A program made the position numbers and the translations under genes. DNA of 41,994 nt, from NCBI GenBank assembly GCA_022771625.1, contig JALFCW010000114.1, positions 1-41,994 on the forward strand. The letters run 5' to 3'. Origin of the DNA: Prevotella sp. Its GTDB lineage: Bacteria; Bacteroidota; Bacteroidia; Bacteroidales; Bacteroidaceae. Below are positions 34,020-41,668 of the stretch, piece after piece; the stretch's first letter is position 1, and each line of letters starts with the position of its first letter. Under the pieces are notes generated by a model. The model searched no databases. It saw only the letters and a program-made list of their open reading frames with translations, and was not told the DNA's origin.

Positions 34020-36422
34020 ATGAGAAAATTATTTATTACTACCACACTTGCTGTTACCGCAGTCCTCAATACTTCGGCACAGCAGCGGCAGATGCTCACG
34101 CTGAGCGACGGTTGGTCGTTCTCGCGCGACAATGTTGAATGGACCGACATCAGGGTGCCTCACGACTGGGCTATCGCCGGACCGTTTGACAAGAAATGGG
34201 ACCTCCAGTTTGTTGCCATCGAGCAGAATGGCGAAAAAGAGAAAACCGAGAAGTCGGGACGCTCTGGAGCCCTCCCCTGGATTGGCGAGGGACACTACCG
34301 CACCACATTCAAATTGCCCAAAGGCTATTCACGCGCCACTCTCATGATAGATGGTGCCATGAGCCAACCCACAGTGAGCATCAACGGCAAGAAGGCAGGA
34401 TTCTGGGCCTACGGCTACAATGCCTTCAATATCGATGCCACCGAATATCTGAAATTTGACGGCAGCGACAATGTGATTACCGTCGATCTGAAGAATGTAG
34501 AGGAGAGTAGCCGCTGGTATCCCGGAGGCGGTCTTTATCGCCCCGTGCGCCTGTTGCTCACCGGCAAATGCCAGTTTGCCCCATGGGAAACATTCGTCCG
34601 CACAGTGTCTGCCGATGCGTCCAAGGCCATCGTCAGTGTGAGTGCCAAGGTGATCGATGCCCCTAAGGGCAGCGTCGTTGTAGCAGATATTCTTGACTCC
34701 AAAGGCAATAAGGTAAGTTCTGCCAACATCACTCCGAAAGACGGTGAGATAAGCATTTCCGACCTCACGGTAAACAATCCCCAACTATGGTCGCCTGAGT
34801 CACCTTATTTATATACTCTTCGCCTCACAGCCAAGAAAGGCAAGAAGCAAGTGCTTGACGAGGAAATCACACGCTTCGGCATACGCACTATCAGTGTGTC
34901 GAAGGAAGACGGATTCCAACTCAATGGAGTGTCGCGCAAGATAAAGGGAGTATGTCTCCACCACGACCTCGGTCCGCTTGGAGCCGCCGAGAACAAGGCT
35001 GCCCTCATCCGTCAGATAAAGACAATGAAGGAGATGGGCTGCGACGCCATCCGCACCGCCCACAACATGCCTTCCACCATGCAGATGGAGCTCTGCGACT
35101 CACTCGGTATGATGGTGATGGCCGAGAGTTTCGACATGTGGATATATCCCAAATGCAAGAACGGCTATGCCACCTTCTTCAAGGAATGGGCAGACAAGGA
35201 TATCATCAATCTCGTGAAGCATCATCGCAACCATCCCTCCATCGTGATGTGGAGCATAGGCAACGAGATACCCGAGCAGTGGAGCCAGGAGGGCGTTGAG
35301 ATATCCAAGCGCCTGCAGGACCTCTGCCATCAATACGACCCCACCCGTCCTGTCACTCAGGGCATGGACCGTGCCGAGGCTGCGTTGAAGTCTGGCTTTG
35401 CCCAAGTGATGGACGTTCCTGGATTCAACTATCGCGTCCACAAGTATGAGAACAACATCAAGCAGTTGCCCAAGGGATTCCTGCTCGGCAGCGAGACAGC
35501 CTCCACAGTCAGTTCGCGTGGAGTATATAAGTTCCCCGTCACCGTGTCCGACAAGAACACCTATCCCGACGGACAGTGCTCAAGCTACGACACCGAATAC
35601 TGTTCGTGGAGCAACCTTCCCGACGACGACTGGCGCTGTCAGGAGGACTATCCGTGGGTAATCGGCGAATTTGTGTGGACAGGCTATGACTATCTCGGCG
35701 AACCCACTCCCTACGATGAGTATTGGCCCAGCCGCAGCAGCTACTTTGGCATCTGCGACCTTGCCGGACTGCCCAAGGACCGCTATTATCTCTATCGCAG
35801 CCATTGGAACAAGCAGTCGCATACCGTACATCTTCTCCCCCACTGGACATGGCCAGGACGCGAGGGTGAGGTGACCCCGGTGTATTGCTATACCGACGCT
35901 CCCGAAGCAGAACTCTTTGTCAATGGCAAGAGTCAGGGTCGCATCCGCAAACAGAAAGACTCTCGTCTCGACCGATTCCGCCTGCGTTGGAACGACGTGG
36001 TATATGAACCAGGCGAGATTAAGGTTGTGGCTTATAGTTCAGACGGCAGTGTAATAGGTGAGCAGACCATAGCCACCGCTGGCGAACCGACTGCAATGTC
36101 TCTCTCTTCCGACCGCAACACCATTAATGCCGACAAGGATGATATGGCTTTCATCGAGGTGAGCATGACCGATGCCAAGGGCACCTTCTGCCCCACCCTC
36201 TCCGACGATCTCACCTTCGAAGTGAGCGGAGCCGGAGCGTTTGAGGCAGCATGCAATGGAGACGCAACATCCCTTCAGTCGTTCAAGCAACCAGAGATGA
36301 AACTCTTCAGTGGCAAGGCAGTTGTAATAGTACGCAGTAATGGCGAGCGCGGTCGCATTAACCTCACAGTCACCAATCGCCAGCGCAATATCACAAAGAC
36401 CATAACTATCGAGGCACGATAA
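34020..36422 (+). CDS. secreted GH2 beta-galactosidase-type glycoside hydrolase
   Basis: The protein is 800 residues with a signal peptide (MRKLFITTTLAVTAVLNTSA). An N-terminal sugar-binding jelly roll opens with LSDGWSFSRDNVEWTDIRVPHDW. An Ig-like domain follows, then the TIM barrel with acid/base E416 in WSIGNEIPEQW and nucleophile E492 in LLGSETAST. The C-terminal domains include a DUF4982-like stretch (SHWNKQSHTVHLLPHWTWPG, DAPEAELFVNGKSQGR) and a last beta-sandwich. GH2 enzymes of this shape release galactose or related sugars from plant or host glycans in the periplasm. No SusCD pair is nearby, so it is not in an evident polysaccharide utilisation locus. The exact substrate is open. Confidence 0.88.
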   Translation: MRKLFITTTLAVTAVLNTSAQQRQMLTLSDGWSFSRDNVEWTDIRVPHDWAIAGPFDKKWDLQFVAIEQNGEKEKTEKSGRSGALPWIGEGHYRTTFKLPKGYSRATLMIDGAMSQPTVSINGKKAGFWAYGYNAFNIDATEYLKFDGSDNVITVDLKNVEESSRWYPGGGLYRPVRLLLTGKCQFAPWETFVRTVSADASKAIVSVSAKVIDAPKGSVVVADILDSKGNKVSSANITPKDGEISISDLTVNNPQLWSPESPYLYTLRLTAKKGKKQVLDEEITRFGIRTISVSKEDGFQLNGVSRKIKGVCLHHDLGPLGAAENKAALIRQIKTMKEMGCDAIRTAHNMPSTMQMELCDSLGMMVMAESFDMWIYPKCKNGYATFFKEWADKDIINLVKHHRNHPSIVMWSIGNEIPEQWSQEGVEISKRLQDLCHQYDPTRPVTQGMDRAEAALKSGFAQVMDVPGFNYRVHKYENNIKQLPKGFLLGSETASTVSSRGVYKFPVTVSDKNTYPDGQCSSYDTEYCSWSNLPDDDWRCQEDYPWVIGEFVWTGYDYLGEPTPYDEYWPSRSSYFGICDLAGLPKDRYYLYRSHWNKQSHTVHLLPHWTWPGREGEVTPVYCYTDAPEAELFVNGKSQGRIRKQKDSRLDRFRLRWNDVVYEPGEIKVVAYSSDGSVIGEQTIATAGEPTAMSLSSDRNTINADKDDMAFIEVSMTDAKGTFCPTLSDDLTFEVSGAGAFEAACNGDATSLQSFKQPEMKLFSGKAVVIVRSNGERGRINLTVTNRQRNITKTITIEAR

Positions 36423-36469
36423 TTCGCCCTAATATATTGGTATAAATTTGTGCTATTGTAATAGGGAAA

Positions 36470-36597
36470 GAACAGCTGTAGTGACATTAAGTGAACAGGC
36501 TATAGTGACCAGAACTGAACAGGCTAGTATGGAACTATCTGAACAGCTGTTGAGAAACTGTCATAACTTAACTTGAGTTATGTTCTCAACAGGCTAT
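36470..36597. repeat. imperfect 23-24-base phased repeat (GAACAG units)
   Basis: GAACAG(G)CT begins at 36470, 36493, 36517 and 36541, spacings of 23, 24 and 24 bases. A fifth core (AACAGGCTAT) is at 36588. Units one and two also share TAGTGAC. The copies are too diverged and too short of spacer structure for a CRISPR array. Confidence 0.65.
36547..36592. terminator. two-part hairpin, possible terminator of the beta-galactosidase gene
   Basis: The outer stem is CTGTTGAGA (36547-36555) with TCTCAACAG (36584-36592), both perfect. The inner stem is CATAACT (36562-36568) with AGTTATG (36576-36582). The internal loop is asymmetric. No T-run follows, so factor-independent termination is uncertain. 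Confidence 0.4.
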
Positions 36598-36636
36598 CAT
36601 TTGTATCCACACAAGGCTTTGTATGTACATCCGAAA

Positions 36637-36688
36637 GCTTTGAACGGAGATCCAAAAGCTTCGAATCTCCGTTCGAAGCCTTCGAACG
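36637..36688. repeat. overlapping alternative hairpins
   Basis: Stem A pairs 36637-36651 with 36665-36679 (15 pairs, one G-U; core arms GAACGGAGAT and ATCTCCGTTC). Stem B pairs CGTTCGAA at 36670-36677 with TTCGAACG at 36681-36688. They share bases 36670-36679, so only one can form at a time. Confidence 0.6.
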
Positions 36689-36773
36689 AAAGGAGAAGGT
36701 ATTGCAATTAGTCTTGGTATTGCAAAAAGAGGAATCCTGCATTTATTAGTATAGGGAGTGTCGTTATAACACA

Positions 36774-37451
36774 TTACTTACGTTCAAATGCCAATTCTAA
36801 TTTTTGGATGCCCCTCTTATTCGCATTGGCAAGAATAAGTACGTATGTAAGTTGCTCTCCTTTATTCATCGTGGTAGTCACGTAACGGAAATCATCTTCC
36901 GTAACGATATATTTCAGCATGGGACCGCCGCCAGATGCCACCACAAGACGTATCTTGTCAGAAATAGGAGAGATAACGTAGGCATATCGAGCCATATACG
37001 TTGTACTATTGAGCTTCACCCAATCAGGGACTGTTGGGTCTAAAGTATTATTCAGATAGATGCGGCAGTTCTTGTAGGATGGTCTTTCATTTCCCTCAGA
37101 ATTGTATATTGTTCCGTTGCCATCCACAAATATAGGCGAGGACACGGAATACTTCATTACATCATTACCAAACCTTCCAATCGTCAATCTGCTTGACAAG
37201 TCGCGAAACGGATTTCTTGCAATCATCTGGATAAGTCAGCATTTGTACGAACAAAAGTTTTCCACGTCTTACATATTTTGCATGATACTGATGACCGCTG
37301 ATTTTACTGTCATCAATGTAAAGTGGACCTGACAGGAATATAGAATCGTTTTCCCATCGTTGTTCCGTGGCATGACAGGCTGTGGCAAGGCTGTCCATAA
37401 TATGCTCCACGGAAATACCGTCTGGACAATAATTTCCGTCACTACTTCCCT
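36774..37451 (-). pseudogene. broken gene of unknown function downstream of the barrel gene
   Basis: Two adjacent minus-strand frames cover this stretch. The upstream one runs from the end of the barrel gene to a TAA at 37165-37167, including MDSLATACHATEQRWENDS, GPLYIDDSKISGHQYHAKYVRRGK and LVKQIDDWKVW. The second frame carries MKYSVSSPIFVDGNGT (ATG at 37157) to KLELAFERK, with stop at 36774. Neither has a signal peptide or a good start, and the second opens 8 bases after the first stops in another frame. The simplest reading is one gene that has lost its N-terminus and suffered a frameshift. Two tiny separate genes (77 and 127 residues) cannot be excluded. I recognise no domain. Confidence 0.55.
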
Positions 37452-39527
37452 TTACTTTGCCACTCCTGTCTCCTTGTCCTTTAAGGAGTTGGTGTCGCGG
37501 TCGATGCCTTTGAAGTTGCGACCTTTCGACAATGTCCACATCAGTTTTATACCGATGGCATTTGACGTGTCGCGGTTGCGGGCTACAAGGAGCTTGTGGG
37601 CGAGGTGGTTGTGGTTTTCCACTTCTTCAATCTTGGCATTACGCTTGAACAGGTTTTGGCAGAAGAGACCTGCCGTGATATTCTTATATTTATAAGAAAC
37701 ACTTACAAAGTCGGAGAAGATGTTGCGGCTCTCGTATTCGTTTTCCATGAAATGATAACCGTTGTCCATAGTTGCCATTATCGTCCAATTGCCAAGCCAG
37801 GCAGTGAGACCTATGTTGAAGTTGAACGACGTGAGGCGGTGGCTATAATCCTGTCCGTCATTCCAAATGTTCAACATTTCTGCTGATATATAGGCATTGA
37901 GATGCTGTGGAATGATGTCGTAGTTGGTGTAGCTCTGCAGCATGAGCATGTCAATGCGTCTGCCTTCAAGGAAGGTCTTGGCGAAGCGTCCGTCCTCCGT
38001 GCGACGTACGTGTTGCATGGCGGGATGGTCGTTGTGGCGATAGAATGACATCAGTTGGGTGTATAGGCGTGGCGACTGATAGCTGAGGGTTAGCGTGTGG
38101 TCGTCGCGCCTTGCCATAATCAGTTCAGGATTACCCTCTGAATATTCCATACCATTGGTTATGATGGACATTCCGCTCATGTTCTGCAGTTTTGACGAGG
38201 CAGGCGCGGAGGTGAGGGTGTAGTTGAGCCTAAGACTTTTGGATATGGGCATGGAAAGGTTCAGTTTCGGACGAAGCCACACTCTGTCGTACCTGGTCTC
38301 TCCTTGGCGATAATATTCACGACTAAGCCCGAGTCCAATCATATATCCGATTTTCCCCAATGAGCCTTGGATTTGCGAGAAGGCATAGATGTTGCTTGAA
38401 TGTATTTGCGACACGAGAGTGGCATCGCCCGAATAGTCATTATCGATATATTTCTGGGCATATCGAAGTCCTGCCGAGAGGGTGAAGGGCTTCATGCGGT
38501 TTTCGTATATCGCCTCCGACTTGAGCGACCAAGCCTTTCCGAGTGTGTTGTAGCCAAAAGAAGTTTCGTCGGATGTAAACAGATATGCATAATCGGTATG
38601 TGTGTATAAGCCTGTCGCATTGGCGATGAGGCTTTGGTTATTGCCAATTTTAGTTGAAAAATACAGGTCGAGCAGAGGGCTTAAGGTCTTCTCGCTTTTG
38701 TCGGTGGTTTCTGTCGCGTTTCTCCCATTGGAATATGCAACATCAGTCTTGTTCAAGTCTCGAGGATTGTTGTCTATTGATGTAGATAGAGTTGTGAGGA
38801 ACGCTGTACCATCGGCATTTATCATGCTGTATCTTGCCTGTATATCATGCATTGTGTTTCTGTTGATGATGTCGTTGGTATTTCTTTTCACCTTATTATA
38901 TGTATTGTCCGACATGAGATAATCGGCATTTTCCACTGTACTCATACCGTTGGAGTGGTTGTAATATCCGGAATAGTTTATCGATAACTCGTTATATCCG
39001 TTGTTTATCTTGGTATAGGCATTGCCCTTAACCATATCTGCCTTGGGCACGAGCGTGCCGCTTGCACCGATGATATAGCCTGATGTCACTTTTCTCGTAA
39101 TGATATTGATAACAATGCCCACGCCCTCACCATACCTCACGCCAGGGCGGTCGATAAATTCCACCTTTTCCACTTCCCTTGGCTGCAACGACTGGATGTC
39201 GGCAGTGGAAGCCTCAACATCGTTGATTCTCACTTGCACGGCTCCTATGAGAGAGTTGGCAGCTGTTATGCTTTCGTTGATGTCATCCACCTTGACGTTT
39301 GGCAGTGGCAGCATCTTCAACAGATTGTAGCCGCAAGTAGCCGACTTGGTCATTTCCTCGGATGGGAAAATGAGTTTGCCGTCGGTGCGATTAACGACTC
39401 TAGCCCCTCTCACCACCACTTCATCGAGTTGCACACTGTCGTTAGGGGCATCTGTCTGCGCTTTTAGCTCAGGCGATGTCAACATTGCCAATAATACGAA
39501 GATTAATGTACTTTTCATCTTTTGCAT
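37452..39527 (-). CDS. TonB-receptor-like outer-membrane beta-barrel protein
   Basis: The protein is 691 residues with signal peptide MKSTLIFVLLAMLTSPELKAQ. A plug domain follows (LDEVVVRGARVVNRTDGKLIFP, LLKMLPLPNVKVDD, VQVRINDVEAS, VEKVEFIDRPGVRYGEGVGIVINIITRK), then a barrel of alternating strands up to GIKLMWTLSKGRNFKGI. The C-terminus DKETGVAK resembles the terminal D.(D/E)(S/T)G(V/I).K of the Bacteroidota outer-membrane barrel family (OMP_b-brl_3 type). There is no SusD partner and no N-terminal carboxypeptidase-like repeat. The gene directly upstream on the same strand encodes a transmembrane winged-helix regulator, which probably controls it. What it transports or senses is unknown. 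Confidence 0.86.
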   Translation of the reverse strand: MQKMKSTLIFVLLAMLTSPELKAQTDAPNDSVQLDEVVVRGARVVNRTDGKLIFPSEEMTKSATCGYNLLKMLPLPNVKVDDINESITAANSLIGAVQVRINDVEASTADIQSLQPREVEKVEFIDRPGVRYGEGVGIVINIITRKVTSGYIIGASGTLVPKADMVKGNAYTKINNGYNELSINYSGYYNHSNGMSTVENADYLMSDNTYNKVKRNTNDIINRNTMHDIQARYSMINADGTAFLTTLSTSIDNNPRDLNKTDVAYSNGRNATETTDKSEKTLSPLLDLYFSTKIGNNQSLIANATGLYTHTDYAYLFTSDETSFGYNTLGKAWSLKSEAIYENRMKPFTLSAGLRYAQKYIDNDYSGDATLVSQIHSSNIYAFSQIQGSLGKIGYMIGLGLSREYYRQGETRYDRVWLRPKLNLSMPISKSLRLNYTLTSAPASSKLQNMSGMSIITNGMEYSEGNPELIMARRDDHTLTLSYQSPRLYTQLMSFYRHNDHPAMQHVRRTEDGRFAKTFLEGRRIDMLMLQSYTNYDIIPQHLNAYISAEMLNIWNDGQDYSHRLTSFNFNIGLTAWLGNWTIMATMDNGYHFMENEYESRNIFSDFVSVSYKYKNITAGLFCQNLFKRNAKIEEVENHNHLAHKLLVARNRDTSNAIGIKLMWTLSKGRNFKGIDRDTNSLKDKETGVAK

Positions 39528-39570
39528 TCCTTTTTTACATTAGCGAGGAACCTTCCACGCTTTCGGAATG

Positions 39571-39578
39571 CAAAAGTA
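39571..39578 (-). promoter_or_regulatory. -7 element of the barrel gene
   Basis: The minus strand reads TACTTTTG, an exact TAnnTTTG match 43 bases before the ATG. A TTTG (plus-strand CAAA at 39601-39604) lies 22 bases upstream as a possible -33 element. The repeat at 39612-39640 lies just beyond that. Confidence 0.55.
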
Positions 39579-39611
39579 ATAAGTTTGCCTTAGAAAAGCA
39601 CAAATTATATA

Positions 39612-39640
39612 CTGACATTTGTCTGACATTTATCTGTCAG
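39612..39640 (-). promoter_or_regulatory. candidate operator: two CTGACATTT repeats plus inverted half
   Basis: On the plus strand CTGACATTT occurs at 39612-39620 and 39623-39631 (11-base period, one helical turn), and CTGACA pairs with TGTCAG at 39635-39640. The same 9-mer, inverted (AAATGTCAG), occurs at 40436-40444 in front of the regulator gene. The position upstream of -33 suits an activator site. Confidence 0.5.
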
Positions 39641-39645
39641 AATAT

Positions 39646-40362
39646 TCAACCTTCTGATTTTCTACGTTTTAGAATATACGCCCTGCCCCTGTCAGATATG
39701 ATGTCGTAATTGCTTGCCTTGTCCAATTCGCGTTTCAATCTGCTTATCAAGGCATATAATGTCTCGCTGGCATCATCCTTCTTTGGCCATAGTGCATTGC
39801 AGATTTCATGCTTTGACAGACAGTGGGAGTCAGAGGCGACAAACATCTCCATGAGCTGGCGCTGCATAGGAGTGAGATGGGTAGCACTGAAACTATCCAT
39901 CGTTATCGGTTGACTTTGTCTTCTGCCCCTGAACGACAAGGCGAGCGAAAGCAATGCCATGACGGTGAGCCATGCAGATAGACTTTGGTCTGATAGGCTC
40001 CATATCATGGCAGCAGAGCACTTAGCCTCGGTATTGAACGTCACCTTCCATCGTCCTCTTTCGCGTCCTACGGTATAGGTGATAAAAGCCATCTCGCCCA
40101 ACTGCTGATTACGGAGATGTCTGCGCAAAGTTTCGTCACCCACAGCGATAGTCATCATCTCGCCCTCGGTGCGGGCGATGCTTCGGTAGGCGCGTATAGA
40201 GTCTTGGCGCATTGTTTCCACACCCTTCTCGTTGATGGTCTTGGCGAGAGCCTGTTGCAGGTCACTCTCGATGTTTCTCTGTGCCTTGCGATAGCTCCCA
40301 TAGCTTGTTGCCACGGCAGTGAGGCAAAGCACTATAAATATAAGTATCGGCAGTTTCTTCAT
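39646..40362 (-). CDS. transmembrane regulator with C-terminal winged-helix domain
   Basis: This 238-residue protein has TM1 at about residues 4-22, a periplasmic segment (about 25-120), TM2 at about 127-144, and then a cytoplasmic OmpR/PhoB-type winged helix at about 160-232 (LTPMQRQLMEMFVASDSHCLSKHEICNALW, TLYALISRLKRELD, ISDRGRAYIL). It is a one-component version of the ToxR/CadC idea with the domains reversed: those proteins carry the winged helix at the N-terminus and one membrane helix. It lies 118 bases upstream of the barrel gene on the same strand, and its own promoter shares a motif with that gene's promoter. It probably senses an envelope or ligand signal; the signal is unknown. 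Confidence 0.82.
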   Translation of the reverse strand: MKKLPILIFIVLCLTAVATSYGSYRKAQRNIESDLQQALAKTINEKGVETMRQDSIRAYRSIARTEGEMMTIAVGDETLRRHLRNQQLGEMAFITYTVGRERGRWKVTFNTEAKCSAAMIWSLSDQSLSAWLTVMALLSLALSFRGRRQSQPITMDSFSATHLTPMQRQLMEMFVASDSHCLSKHEICNALWPKKDDASETLYALISRLKRELDKASNYDIISDRGRAYILKRRKSEG

Positions 40363-40406
40363 ATTGTATGACTAATCATCATTGGAGGAGTAATTATTAT
40401 CGACTG

Positions 40407-40414
40407 CAAAAGTA
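40407..40414 (-). promoter_or_regulatory. -7 element of the transmembrane regulator gene
   Basis: The minus strand reads TACTTTTG, identical to the barrel gene's -7 element. CAAA at 40435-40438 (TTTG on the minus strand) lies 20 bases upstream as a good -33 element. Confidence 0.6.
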
Positions 40415-40435
40415 CAGATAAATCAATTAATCACC

Positions 40436-40444
40436 AAATGTCAG
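40436..40444 (-). promoter_or_regulatory. candidate operator AAATGTCAG overlapping the -33 element
   Basis: The plus strand reads AAATGTCAG, the reverse complement of the repeat at 39612-39631. It overlaps the -33 TTTG of the regulator's own promoter, a position that would suit autorepression. Confidence 0.4.
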
Positions 40445-40568
40445 CATACTTTTATCAGATGCTTTTGATATTATTAACACTGAACCGCCGCACTAAGATA
40501 TATTGGTTGGGGATGAACTAAAAAAAATCATATAGTTGCAATTCGAAATTTCTCCAGTTGGCAAAATA

Positions 40569-41668
40569 TTATTTCTTCATTCTCGACGTGTCAACAGCCT
40601 CGCGGTTCTTGGCCTTATAGCCGCCGAAACGGTAGGTGAAGGAGAGGCCGACGGTGCGGAAGCAGGAGTATTTGCAGCGCAGGTTTTGGCCTGACCAGTG
40701 GCATTCGGGGGTGATCATCATTGTCTGGAAGAGGTCGTTGCAGTAAAGGGTTAGAATGGCATTACCACTGAGGAAGGCATAGCGGAGACTGAGGTCGAGA
40801 TTGCCCGAGGCGGGAAGGTCGAGCGGTCCCTGGTATGACTTGGTGCGAGCAAAGCCGTTGATGGTGAGCGAGAGGTCGTGGCTGCGCATAAAACGGAAGG
40901 TGGCGTTGGCCGACAGCATGGCGTAGGCTATGTTGCGGTCGAAGGGACAGTCGTAGTAGTCGCTGTCCTTCACACGCATCCATTCGCCGAAGACTGTGGC
41001 ACGAGAGTCGAGCCACCATGTGGGTTTCCATGGTGAACTAATCATTATTCCAGCATTCTGATAGAAGTCGAAGTTGTCAAACTTGTCAATCTCCACGAGT
41101 TGGTCGCGGGCTTGGAACATGGTTTGCGTAAAATAGTCCTTGGTATGGCTGAACCATCCGCGGAACATGTATTTGTTGTGGAGCACATGGACAAGCGAGA
41201 GTGAGAACTCCTTTGACGGCTTGAGTGCCGGATTGCCTACAATATGCTCATATTGACCTCCGAAGTAGGAAGTGACATTCTGTACAGCCCAGAATTCGGG
41301 ATATTTCTTTTCAGTTGAGAATGAGATTTGCCACATGTGTCCTGAGCTTGGCATGTATGTGGCTGACAATGTGGGATACAAATCCCACTCGTCCCATAGC
41401 GTTGTCTTGGAATGTTCGGCGGCAAGCGAGAACTCCGCTGACAGTTTGTCGCTCAGATTCATGCTTCCTCCTCCATAGATGTTCAGGATATCTTCCGTGC
41501 GGCGAGAGTACAGTGGAGATGGTAGCTTGTCGGTGGTGGTGTCTTCTGTCGGTACATAGTCCTGCCGGCTGTGGTCGATGATGTGGGTATATACCATTCC
41601 GTAGTTCACCCTTGCCTTCTTCCCCAACATGTATCGACTCAAGGCATCAATTGATACAGTTGAAAATT
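40569..41668 (-). pseudogene. outer-membrane barrel protein, N-terminal half missing
   Basis: About 357 residues of barrel sequence (for example ILNIYGGGSMNLSDKLSAEF, WQISFSTEKKYPEFWAVQN, EHIVGNPALKPSKEFSLSL) end with VGLSFTYRFGGYKAKNREAVDTSRMKK-type sequence, the terminal strand and tail of the OMP_b-brl_3-type family. Full members have about 690-800 residues with a signal peptide and plug; both are absent. The frame runs upstream only to a stop at 41667-41669, with no sensible start: the first in-frame candidates are a TTG at 41642 and an internal Met four codons later. At that point the sequence changes to a histidine-kinase gene on the other strand. The remaining C-terminal half is intact, with no internal stop. 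Confidence 0.75.

Larger units (their letters stand above)
36423..36773. other. 351-base gene-free stretch of repeats and hairpins
   Basis: No credible coding frame exists here. The left half (36470-36592) carries a 23-24-base phased repeat and a two-part hairpin. The right half (36605-36688) carries diverged short repeats and two mutually exclusive hairpins. GGTATTGCAA then occurs twice 18 bases apart (36698-36707, 36716-36725). The stretch separates the beta-galactosidase gene from convergent, broken minus-strand sequence. It may be the residue of an inserted element. Confidence 0.7.

Noticed and set aside
34020..36422. Polysaccharide utilisation locus around the GH2 gene
   Set aside because: No SusC/SusD pair or further glycoside hydrolases are adjacent; the barrel genes to the right lack SusD partners.
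36470..36690. Possible CRISPR array
   Set aside because: Repeats are short, diverged and without unique spacers of constant length; no cas genes in the window.
37165..37539. A 124-codon frame beginning at GTG inside the barrel gene
   Set aside because: Its first part is an out-of-frame reading of the barrel C-terminus; only the part after 37451 can be separate sequence, treated here as a gene remnant.
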